Origin: Paenalkalicoccus suaedae
GTDB taxonomy: Bacteria; Bacillota; Bacilli; Bacillales; Salisediminibacteriaceae
DNA: 64,000 nt
Direction: 5' to 3'
NCBI RefSeq assembly: GCF_006965545.2
Contig: NZ_CP041372.2
Span: 1,240,001-1,304,000, forward strand
A program made the translations under genes and the position numbers. The notes under the pieces are model-generated. The model did not search any database. It was not told where the DNA came from and saw nothing but the letters and a program-made list of their open reading frames with translations. Shown one piece after another: positions 57,713-64,000 of this stretch; the first letter of the stretch is position 1, and every line of letters begins with the position of its first letter.

Positions 57713-59070
57713 TTCGAATGAACTTAACGCAGCGAATTTGGTTTTCTTTTATTTCCATTCTTTTACTCGTTGCGCTTTTGATCGGTGTTATCTATCCAAT
57801 TTCGTTACAAGGAGCTTTAACGGAAGAAACTTATAGAATTATCGAACAAGAGCAGGCAAGGTTTGCGAATCCAGAGGGGAGCTATTTTGTTCCGCCTGAA
57901 TCGGATCTTGATTTTATTGAGAGACAGGAAGCAGAACGTTCTGTTTTCCACATTTTATTACTTAGTCAGCTACTCATTCGCGAGGGAGATCCGGTGCCAG
58001 ACGAGGTGCTACTCGAAATGGGGAATAGCGCACAAGAACAAACAACGAGAAGGGGCAGGTATGAGCTGACCTATAATGGAGCGAGCCTGTTCTATGTCGT
58101 CTATAAAGTGTACACAACTGATGGGGAAGACTACCATATTTCTTACATGTGGGATACGTACCGTGATCAAATGGTGGATCGCCTTTGGGGCAGATTAAGT
58201 TACATTATGCTCTTTGCGGGACTTATGAGTCTTGTGCCAGCATTTTGGCTAAAGCATTACTTAAAGCAACCATTAGCAAGCCTTGGTAGTCACTTTGAGC
58301 AGATTGCGGAGCGGAATTGGAAGGAGCCCTTCCACTGGGAGGGTGATGAAGACTTCGAAAAGCTATCGAACCAGTTTGAAAAGATGAGGCAAAACCTCAT
58401 CCGCTATGACTCCGCACAAAAAACGTTTATTCAACACGCATCGCATGAGCTAAAAACGCCAATTATGGTAGTAAAAAGCTATGCCAAATCGGTGAAGGAC
58501 GGTATGGTTCCGAGCGAGAATCTAAATGAGACGATGGATGTTATCATTGAAGAATCTAATCGGATGGAGAAGCGAGTTAAAGATATGCTTTATTATACGA
58601 AGCTCGATTCGCTTAAAGAAGCCCCGATGGAGTTTAAAACATTCCCATTCGGTGGTATTGCTTATCACGTGGAGCAGCGCTTCCGCATGGCTCGCGAGGA
58701 CGTCACGATCTATATCGAAGGTGACCAAGTAGAGCTTGATGGTGATAAAGAGCTTCTTACGATTCTTCTCGAAAATCTCGTTGAGAACGCACTGCGCTAT
58801 GCTGTCGATAGCATTGTTCTAAAGGCGACAGAAGAGAACGGTGACGTAAAAATCGAAGTAAGCAATAACGGGGAGACCATTCCTGATGAAGAGTTAGATC
58901 ACATCTTTACTCCATTTAGAAAAGGGAATAAAGGTCAGTTTGGACTTGGACTCGCTATTGTGAAGCGGATTTGCGAGCTACATGGAGGGTATCCATCTGT
59001 TCGAAATGAATCAAATGGTGTAAGCTTTAGCATGGTATTACCTCGTAAAAAAGATATCCAAGAAGGATAA
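57709..59070 (+). CDS. cssS: Sensor histidine kinase, CssS-like
   Basis: 453 aa. Helix 1 (residues 10-32), an extracytoplasmic domain (about 33-160), helix 2 (165-185), HAMP-like linker, HisKA with HASHELKTPIMVVKSYAKSVKDG (His in HELKTP) and an ATPase domain with ENLVENALRYA (N box) and FRKGNKGQFGLGLAIVKRI (G boxes). ALTEETYRIIEQEQ at the start of the sensor and KSVKDGMVPSENLNETMDVI resemble B. subtilis CssS. The sensor would respond to secretion stress at the membrane-wall interface, matching the nearby prsA. Confidence 0.82.
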   Translation: MIRMNLTQRIWFSFISILLLVALLIGVIYPISLQGALTEETYRIIEQEQARFANPEGSYFVPPESDLDFIERQEAERSVFHILLLSQLLIREGDPVPDEVLLEMGNSAQEQTTRRGRYELTYNGASLFYVVYKVYTTDGEDYHISYMWDTYRDQMVDRLWGRLSYIMLFAGLMSLVPAFWLKHYLKQPLASLGSHFEQIAERNWKEPFHWEGDEDFEKLSNQFEKMRQNLIRYDSAQKTFIQHASHELKTPIMVVKSYAKSVKDGMVPSENLNETMDVIIEESNRMEKRVKDMLYYTKLDSLKEAPMEFKTFPFGGIAYHVEQRFRMAREDVTIYIEGDQVELDGDKELLTILLENLVENALRYAVDSIVLKATEENGDVKIEVSNNGETIPDEELDHIFTPFRKGNKGQFGLGLAIVKRICELHGGYPSVRNESNGVSFSMVLPRKKDIQEG

Positions 59071-59082
59071 TGGACTTAGTTT

Positions 59083-59109
59083 AAAAGCCGGCGGAATCTG
59101 CCGGCTTTT
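59083..59109 (+). terminator. Intrinsic terminator of the cssRS-like operon
   Basis: AAAAGCCGGC-ggaatct-GCCGGCTTTT with further T tract. Confidence 0.92.
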
Positions 59110-59224
59110 ATGCTTTTTTGTAGCACAATTATTGGCAGAAATAGTGTGTCTTTCGTTTCTACACAGCTAATGGAATATGGTATAATAAAAATACGAACAT
59201 ATAGTCGGAAAGGGGCATGTCCAC

Positions 59225-60169
59225 ATGAAAAAAGGAATCGACCACCATCAAATAGGTGATTCCGTAGAATTGTACCTATTAATAAAGCTCGTTAAAAAGG
59301 GTCTGGCTAGTAATGGCAAACCTTTTTTATCGTTACAGCTTTCCGATAAAACCGGTGAAATAGAAGCAAAGATGTGGGGAGTAACTCCTGAGGATGAGCA
59401 AACCTTTGTAAATAGCCAGATCGTTCACGTACAGGGAGACGTGCAGGATTTTAGAGGAATGAGACAGTTGCGCTTAAAGTCCATCCGTCCTGCTTCTATG
59501 ATGGATCAAGTAAAGCCAGAGGACTTTATGCAGTCGGCTCCTCGAAATAAAGAGGAAATGCTTGAGGAAGTGAATCAATATATCTTTGATATGAAAAATT
59601 CCAAAATCCAGCGATTAACTCGCCACCTTTACAAAAAGCACCAAGCAGAATTTGCTGTATCGCCAGCTGCAACTAAAAATCATCATGAATATGTCTCTGG
59701 GTTACTCTATCACGTGTGCTCTATGCTCCAGCTAGCAAAAGGAATTGCTACGTTATATCCAAGCCTCGATACAGACCTGCTTTATTCAGGTATCATTCTA
59801 CACGATATGGCGAAAGTAAGAGAGCTCTCGGGACCGATGGGCACCCAGTATACGGTAGAAGGTCAGCTATTAGGTCATATTTCGATGATTGCTAGTGAAA
59901 TTGATGAAGCTGCAAAGGAGTTAGATATTCAAGGCGAGGAAGTGACAATCCTTCAGCACATCGTACTTTCTCACCATTCTAAAGGGGAGTGGGGCAGTCC
60001 GAAGCCACCGCTTGTGAGAGAAGCAGAGATCATTCATATGATTGATAATGTAGATGCTAAAATGAATATGATGGACCGTGCGCTAGAGAGAGTGTCACCT
60101 GGTGAATTCTCCGAGCGTATCTTTCCAATGGAGAACCGGTCATTTTATAAACCAACATTCCACGAATAA
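59225..60169 (+). CDS. yhaM: 3'-5' exoribonuclease YhaM
   Basis: 314 aa. N-terminal OB fold (10-95, [24 protein letters not shown]) and an HD phosphohydrolase-type nuclease domain (150-300) with [15 protein letters not shown], the metal pair in IILHDMAK, and [12 protein letters not shown]. YhaM degrades RNA and single-stranded DNA from the 3' end. yhaO-yhaN-yhaM order is kept from B. subtilis, here split by the cssRS-like pair. AAAGGGGCATGTCCAC precedes the ATG. Confidence 0.94.
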   Translation: MKKGIDHHQIGDSVELYLLIKLVKKGLASNGKPFLSLQLSDKTGEIEAKMWGVTPEDEQTFVNSQIVHVQGDVQDFRGMRQLRLKSIRPASMMDQVKPEDFMQSAPRNKEEMLEEVNQYIFDMKNSKIQRLTRHLYKKHQAEFAVSPAATKNHHEYVSGLLYHVCSMLQLAKGIATLYPSLDTDLLYSGIILHDMAKVRELSGPMGTQYTVEGQLLGHISMIASEIDEAAKELDIQGEEVTILQHIVLSHHSKGEWGSPKPPLVREAEIIHMIDNVDAKMNMMDRALERVSPGEFSERIFPMENRSFYKPTFHE

Positions 60170-60170
60170 A

Positions 60171-60216
60171 AAAGATGCTATCTTCTGCAATTATTGCAAG
60201 GAGATAGCATCTTTTA
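60171..60216. terminator. Terminator between convergent yhaM and hypothetical gene
   Basis: AAAGATGCTATCT and AGATAGCATCTTT arms with inner TGCAA/TTGCA pairing; T tract follows. Confidence 0.88.
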
Positions 60217-60226
60217 ATTCTTGTGA

Positions 60227-60550
60227 TTAGGTTGTTTGTTGAATAAAATCATCCCCACCAAGCTCTCTTGCAGTGGCTTTGATTTCATCCTTCGTAAATT
60301 CTACGACAACCTCTTCATTAAATTTAGTAGCGCATTTTGATTCTTGCCATTCCGCCCACGTTAATCCGCGGCAATCCTCCCATGCTTCCTTCCAGTGGAC
60401 TAATAAATAACTCTCGACGCGTTCTAAAACCGTTGGGAAGAACAAAAGTGGAGTACGCTCACCAGAAGCCTTCATTTTATCTAATACTAACTCAACTAGT
60501 TGCTGTTGAAACTGTCCATATGTCATATTCTCTAAAGTTAGTTCATTCAT
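60227..60550 (-). CDS. Hypothetical protein, 107 aa
   Basis: Soluble, acidic, helix-rich, rich in Trp in its middle (HWKEAWEDCRGLTWAEWQES). No family recognised. AAGGAGG lies 6 nt before the ATG at 60550; the ATG at 60553 is also possible. Located between yhaM and prsA where B. subtilis has yhaL, but it does not look like YhaL (no membrane helix). Confidence 0.6.
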   Translation of the reverse strand: MNELTLENMTYGQFQQQLVELVLDKMKASGERTPLLFFPTVLERVESYLLVHWKEAWEDCRGLTWAEWQESKCATKFNEEVVVEFTKDEIKATARELGGDDFIQQTT

Positions 60551-60785
60551 CATAATCCTCCTTAAATGTTGGTTGTAATGCTTCTATTCCCTAAATAACC
60601 TTGTTAAAACATTACAGTTAGATAACAATGATTAACGTTGCGGACTTATGCGGGGTGTTATTTTAAAGGGGAGAAAGTGGTTACATGAATCGACAAATTT
60701 CGCGTTATTACTATATCGGAATAATTTGTGGGTACTTAGAGTATGTGTACTAGCGTGGGAGGTCTTTACCGTACGATTTTAAAAG

Positions 60786-60813
60786 AAAAAGACCACCCCT
60801 ATAAGGGTAGTCC
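60786..60813 (-). terminator. Intrinsic terminator of prsA
   Basis: GACTACCC-ttata-GGGgTGGTC followed by TTTTTC on the minus strand. Confidence 0.82.
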
Positions 60814-60828
60814 TGTATGAAATAGTCA

Positions 60829-61785
60829 CTATTCTTCTGAGTTATTTTCTTCGGTATCATCATCAGATGTCTCTTCTGTCTCTGTCGATAAGTGAGCAAA
60901 GTCCTCATCTAACACGTTGACGTCCACATTTTGAATCAGCTCTTGCTGAACTTCGTTCATTTCAAATAGTTTGCGGTCGTTATAAGAGGAGCGGAGTTGA
61001 TCCACTACTTCTTCAAATTCCTGTTCAAATGGTGTCCGCCCAGTAACTTCAATAATGTGGTAACCAAACTGACTTTCAATTGGCTCGCTAATCTCACCTT
61101 CTGCTAAATTAAATGCGGCCTTTTCGAATGGCGGCGTCATAGTACCTCTACCAAAGCTTCCTAAGTTACCACCCTCAGCAGCAGATCCTGGGTCAACGGA
61201 GTACTCCTCTGCAAGCGTAGCAAAGTCTTCTCCGTCGTTTAGGCGATCAACTAGCTCATTTGCAAGCTCTTCTTCTGAAACTAGAATGTGGCGAGCTTCT
61301 ACCTCTTGCCCTTGATCATACTCCGCGCGAAGTGTTTCATCATCGACTTCTTCAGGATCGCCGACGATACTTGCTAAAACGAGATGCTGCGTTACTTGCT
61401 GGCGAAGAACTTCTTCATTCGGAATTCCCTGCATTTGCATCATTTCATAAAATTGTTCTTCCTCTTCCATTCCCATTGACTCCATGAGGAATTGGATTTC
61501 TTCATCTATGTCCTCATCGGTCACTTGTTGATTCAAAGCTTCAGCTTCAAAGATCTTGCGTTGGATAAGCGTTTGAAGAGCCTGCTCACCATACATGGCA
61601 CGAAGCTCACTCATAAGCTCTTCCTCCGTAATATCTCCTACGCTAGTCTCGGCAATTACTGCCCCAGATGCTTCATTTGTGTTTGCATTATTCGTTGAAT
61701 TACCTTCATTCGTATCCTCATTCGTACATGCTACAAGCAAAAGAATGGATAACGAACTAATTAATAGTCCCTTTTTCATTTTCAT
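60829..61785 (-). CDS. prsA: Foldase lipoprotein PrsA (parvulin peptidyl-prolyl isomerase)
   Basis: 318 aa. Lipoprotein signal with lipobox LLVAC (Cys20), a chaperone-like helical domain (45-150), a parvulin PPIase domain (about 155-250; [38 protein letters not shown]) and a Glu/Asp-rich tail ([19 protein letters not shown]). PrsA helps secreted proteins fold outside the membrane. The tail and overall acidity are more extreme than in B. subtilis PrsA, in line with alkaliphile exoproteins. AGGAGGGACGA precedes ATG. Lies two genes from yhaM, as in other bacilli. Confidence 0.93.
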   Translation of the reverse strand: MKMKKGLLISSLSILLLVACTNEDTNEGNSTNNANTNEASGAVIAETSVGDITEEELMSELRAMYGEQALQTLIQRKIFEAEALNQQVTDEDIDEEIQFLMESMGMEEEEQFYEMMQMQGIPNEEVLRQQVTQHLVLASIVGDPEEVDDETLRAEYDQGQEVEARHILVSEEELANELVDRLNDGEDFATLAEEYSVDPGSAAEGGNLGSFGRGTMTPPFEKAAFNLAEGEISEPIESQFGYHIIEVTGRTPFEQEFEEVVDQLRSSYNDRKLFEMNEVQQELIQNVDVNVLDEDFAHLSTETEETSDDDTEENNSEE

Positions 61786-61877
61786 TCGTCCCTCCTAGCT
61801 ATCATCCACTTTAATATAGCACAGGAATAGATCACCTATCCATACTTTCCCTAAAATTTAGAATAGGTAAAGCGTCT

Positions 61878-61905
61878 ATACGCATGAAAGAGACCTCCAT
61901 ACACT
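61878..61905 (+). promoter_or_regulatory. Possible mother-cell sporulation promoter
   Basis: CATACACT (61898-61905) fits the sigma-E/K -10 pattern CATACANT and lies 33 nt before the first YjcZ-type start; the -35 side is weak. Confidence 0.3.
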
Positions 61906-61937
61906 GTTAAAGAATACAGGATGAGGAGGTCATGACC

Positions 61938-62024
61938 ATGTCACAAGGAAATCACTCTGGATTTGCGTTACTAGTTGTTTTATTCATTCTGTTAGTCATC
62001 ATCGGCGCTTCTTGGTGCTGCTAA
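61938..62024 (+). CDS. YjcZ/SscA-type sporulation peptide 1
   Basis: 28 aa: MSQGNHSGFALLVVLF, then ILLVIIGASWCC. The GFALLVVLFILLVIIGASW core is the hallmark of YjcZ/SscA peptides, small hydrophobic proteins made in sporulation and involved in spore coat assembly. AGGAGG lies 8 nt before the ATG at 61938 (the ATG at 61932 is too close). It is directly followed by a close paralogue. Confidence 0.85.
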   Translation: MSQGNHSGFALLVVLFILLVIIGASWCC

Positions 62025-62044
62025 TCAGTTAGGAGGGTAAACGC

Positions 62045-62131
62045 ATGAGCTACACAAATAACAATGGCTTCGCGCTACTTGTTGTCTTATTTATTCTGTT
62101 AGTAATTGTTGGAGCTGCTTGGTGGTATTAA
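62045..62131 (+). CDS. YjcZ/SscA-type sporulation peptide 2
   Basis: 28 aa: MSYTNNNGFALLVVLF, then ILLVIVGAAWWY. Same core as its neighbour 20 nt upstream, differing mainly at the ends, so the two arose by duplication. GGAGGG lies 7 nt before the ATG. The pair is closed by a terminator. Too short for automated calls in many pipelines. Confidence 0.87.
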   Translation: MSYTNNNGFALLVVLFILLVIVGAAWWY

Positions 62132-62133
62132 AA

Positions 62134-62168
62134 AAAGCGAACAGGTTTTATGACCTGTTCGCTTCTTT
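62134..62168. terminator. Terminator after the YjcZ-type pair
   Basis: AAGCGAACAGGT-tttatg-ACCTGTTCGCTT followed by CTTTT; also serves the convergent 59-aa gene. Confidence 0.9.
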
Positions 62169-62347
62169 TATGTTAAGTAAATGCGGAAGAATGAGGACGT
62201 AATGAGGATCGTGATTAACACATTAATGGTACGGAAAATCTTTGCCTGCTTTTCTTCCGGAATTTCTTTTTGTACACATAATGAGTTCGTCATTGAGTTA
62301 ATCACAAATAAGTAAAATGTCGCAAATAAAACAAACGGTATATACAT
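62168..62347 (-). CDS. Small two-span membrane protein, 59 aa
   Basis: Just under the usual length cut-off. AGGGGG lies 7 nt before the ATG. Two hydrophobic helices (residues 3-18, IPFVLFATFYLFVINS, and 41-57, INVLITILITSSFFRIYL) flank a charged cytoplasmic-type loop (CVQKEIPEEKQAKIFRT). No family recognised. It ends at the terminator of the convergent sporulation peptides, consistent with a genuine gene. Confidence 0.65.
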   Translation of the reverse strand: MYIPFVLFATFYLFVINSMTNSLCVQKEIPEEKQAKIFRTINVLITILITSSFFRIYLT

Positions 62348-62520
62348 AAATGGACCCCCTAATAGCGTTCCTTTTATAATCTATTGTAAATATGAGTCAT
62401 TCCCGCTTAAAATGGCGTTATCTCGAAAGAAAACGAGGGAATGAGTGAAGTATCTTCTCTAGTTTAACAAAGTTTCGTTAGAATAGAAAAGAATCTTTAC
62501 TAATTTTGAGGAGGAAACCT

Positions 62521-63084
62521 ATGAATAGATGGAAAATAGCTTTTTTTAGTCTTATAGCACTTTTACTACTTCTCCTCATCGGAGGCGGGATTTGGATCAA
62601 TCAGCAACTACCTGACGCGTCTGCAGAGCCCTTTGACCGTCCAGCTGTCGACACAGTAGAGGGACCGTCTTTTACCGTTACAACAACGCGTGAGGACTTA
62701 AACAGTTGGCTTCAACAGGAGCTTCAGGGTGAAAATCAAGAGTTTGATATTACAATTGATGAAGCTGTTTATTTTCAAACGGAGCTTGCATTGTTTGGAG
62801 TGTCTATTCCTGTGGAAATGACACTCGTTCCTGAAGTCACGGAGGAGGGGAATCTTTGGTTACTAGAAGATTCGTTCCGCGTAGCGTCATTTGAGCTACC
62901 ATCAGAGCAAGTTTTCGCCCTTATTGAATCAACTGTAGACCTGCCAGAATGGATCACGGTGGCACAAAACGAAAGAGGCTTTTATGTAGATATCGTAAAT
63001 GGCGTATCAGAAGATTTTCAAATTCAAGTAGAATCTCTAGATCTTGAACAGAATGATATTGAACTCCTTATAACATCCAAATAA
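62521..63084 (+). CDS. ypmS: YpmS family protein (DUF2140)
   Basis: 187 aa. One N-terminal membrane anchor (residues 7-27, FFSLIALLLLLLIGGGIWI) and an extracytoplasmic beta-rich domain with LPDASAEPF, TREDLNSWLQQEL, VPVEMTLVPEV-like and LPSEQVFALIES segments, the pattern of YpmS/DUF2140. Function unknown. The ATG at 62521 is used because GAGGAGG lies 6 nt upstream; the frame upstream of it consists of that ribosome binding site. Confidence 0.82.
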   Translation: MNRWKIAFFSLIALLLLLLIGGGIWINQQLPDASAEPFDRPAVDTVEGPSFTVTTTREDLNSWLQQELQGENQEFDITIDEAVYFQTELALFGVSIPVEMTLVPEVTEEGNLWLLEDSFRVASFELPSEQVFALIESTVDLPEWITVAQNERGFYVDIVNGVSEDFQIQVESLDLEQNDIELLITSK

Positions 63085-63121
63085 AAAGAGAGAGGCTGCT
63101 AGATTGGCAGTCTCTCTCTTT
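63085..63121. terminator. Bidirectional terminator
   Basis: AGAGAG-a-GGCTGC-tagattg-GCAGtCTCTCT with A and T flanks, between convergent genes. Confidence 0.88.
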
Positions 63122-63125
63122 GACT

Positions 63126-63665
63126 TTATTCTTGACCTTTTATTAATACGTAAAAACCTCTTTGGTTTTCTTCAATGACAGATTCACTTGGGGCAGAACT
63201 AATTTGCTTAAACGTAAAAAAGTCATGTAAACATAGACCGAAGTTTAACGCAGATACCATGGAGATGTAATGCAAGTACTGCGGGAACATGATCGCTGCT
63301 AAAATGGATCCAGCTGTAATAAATAGCGCTGGCGAGATAGTAGCAATTAGGCTAATCTGCTTAGATAATGGCTGTCTTGTTGAATAGCAAAAGTACGGCC
63401 AATGATTTCGCTTTAATCCAAATGTAGCTTTCTTTCCTACTAGCCAGATTGGTAGGCAGTGTAAGAAGGAGTGCAATGGTAGCGTTAATAGTAACGCCAC
63501 AGTTAAAACAAAAAATCCATGATCGATCATTGGTGCATTCACGACAAACGTAGAAAACACAGTATAGAATATCATAAAGTATGCAAGAGTCATCGCAATC
63601 GATAAAAACCACATACGTCCTTTTCCAATTTCCTGTTCAATGGAGACTGATTTGACACAGTTCAT
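63126..63665 (-). CDS. DUF3267-like integral membrane protein
   Basis: 179 aa, four hydrophobic segments (about 18-42, 50-75, 103-125, 128-146). LPLHSFLHCLPIWLVGKKATFGLK resembles the HExxH-like histidine-rich segment of DUF3267 proteins, although the Glu is absent (HSFLH). Function unknown. AGGGGGTTGTTTAA precedes the ATG. Single gene, convergent with ypmS. Confidence 0.65.
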   Translation of the reverse strand: MNCVKSVSIEQEIGKGRMWFLSIAMTLAYFMIFYTVFSTFVVNAPMIDHGFFVLTVALLLTLPLHSFLHCLPIWLVGKKATFGLKRNHWPYFCYSTRQPLSKQISLIATISPALFITAGSILAAIMFPQYLHYISMVSALNFGLCLHDFFTFKQISSAPSESVIEENQRGFYVLIKGQE

Positions 63666-63884
63666 TTAAACAACCCCCTAACGGACGACTAAATAATTCT
63701 TAAAACCACTTCTGTAATTTACTCCTCTTTTGAAAAGAATGCAATGCTTTTCTTTAAAAAAAATCGTTAAAAAGTGTAAATTATTTGAGAAGGTTTAAAA
63801 GGGGGAGTTAAAAGCGGTTACATAAGCACATTAATAGGTGAATATAGTGATGAATTCTGAATATTGTGTTTGAATAGTAAGTGA

Positions 63885-64000
63885 ACGGATAAGTATAAAC
63901 GATTAGCGCAAAACTCTACGCGACGAACGGATAACTAAGCGCAACAAACAGATAACCATCACCGCCGCAATCTCCGCATCGCCCAACTCATCGAACCCAA
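63885..64000. repeat. Array 5: GGATAA (TTATCC family) cores at 21-nt spacing, runs to window end
   Basis: GGATAA/AGATAA starts at 63887, 63929 and 63950 (steps 42 and 21; the unit expected at 63908 is degenerate). GGATAA is the reverse complement of the TTATCC core of array 1, so the two arrays belong to one family in opposite orientation. Units around the last copies are 21 nt long, e.g. starting GAACGGATAAC. Window ends before the array boundary. Confidence 0.65.

Noticed and set aside
60684-60752. 22-codon frame MNRQISRYYY... in the prsA-downstream gap
   Set aside because: The nearest GGGGAG is 11 nt away and nothing else supports it; the remaining gap 60554-60785 shows no gene.

Overview
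The window reads as chromosome of a spore-forming, low-GC Gram-positive of the Bacillaceae. Evidence: spoVR, an alpha/beta-type small acid-soluble spore protein, two YjcZ/SscA-type sporulation peptides, an RsbR-family stressosome protein, YheE/YheB/YheA, YhaO/YhaN/YhaM followed by PrsA, and strong AGGAGG ribosome binding sites almost everywhere. Very acidic segments in two exported proteins (the Glu/Pro linker of the 3D-domain protein and the PrsA tail) hint at an alkaliphile or halotolerant relative of Alkalihalobacillus/Shouchella, but that is inference. I see no rRNA, tRNA, phage, insertion sequence or CRISPR array.

Layout. 1-6 kb: 5' end of ilvE behind a CodY/CcpA-type control region, an XRE-PAS regulator, spoVR, a TVP38-type membrane protein, pgeF and an aldo/keto reductase. 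6-15 kb: M3 oligopeptidase, a secreted 3D-domain protein, acetyltransferases, methionine aminopeptidase, an alpha/beta hydrolase, an RsbR paralogue and a LysM-CAP exoprotein. 15-20.5 kb: UbiB-type kinase with a phasin-like partner, the pseudouridine-degrading pair psuK-psuG, and an SbtA-type bicarbonate transporter behind a structured leader RNA. 21-25 kb: orphan treP under two TreR-type operators, and a YtrA-type GntR/ABC operon with its AGTGTA-N13-TACACT operator. 26-31 kb: an AT-rich accessory stretch with two tandem paralogues of unknown function and a PopT (DUF368) undecaprenyl-phosphate translocase. 31-34 kb: cydA-cydB-cydS (bd oxidase) and a divergent atypical response regulator. 34.4-38.6 kb: a BmrC/BmrD-like heterodimeric multidrug ABC exporter behind a leader that encodes a polyproline peptide and two terminators. 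39.7-47 kb: an eight-gene operon for leucine/isovalerate catabolism ending in scoA-scoB. 47-53 kb: spore protein, msmX, a PucR-type regulator, yheE, yheB, yheA, HAD phosphatase, thioesterase. 53-63.7 kb: yhaO-yhaN nuclease pair, a CssRS-like secretion-stress two-component system, yhaM, prsA, small sporulation peptides and ypmS.

How parts fit together: the leucine operon can take isovaleryl-CoA to acetyl-CoA and acetoacetate, and ScoAB activates the latter; a 13/14 cre match lies upstream. PrsA and CssRS both serve protein export quality control. YhaO/YhaN/YhaM are nucleases. YtrABC-like, BmrCD and PopT all concern the cell envelope or antibiotics.

The most unusual signal is non-coding. Five intergenic loci (5.88, 11.0, 22.7, 38.7 and 63.9 kb) carry short cores repeated at a near-constant 20-21 nt step. 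Four different cores occur (TTATCC twice, CATAA, TWATGA, CAAACG). One array keeps exactly 21 nt over nine units; another keeps exactly 20 nt but inserts 30/31-nt steps, so spacing follows the DNA helical turn rather than codons. Three of the five lie between convergent genes. I know of no named element that fits.
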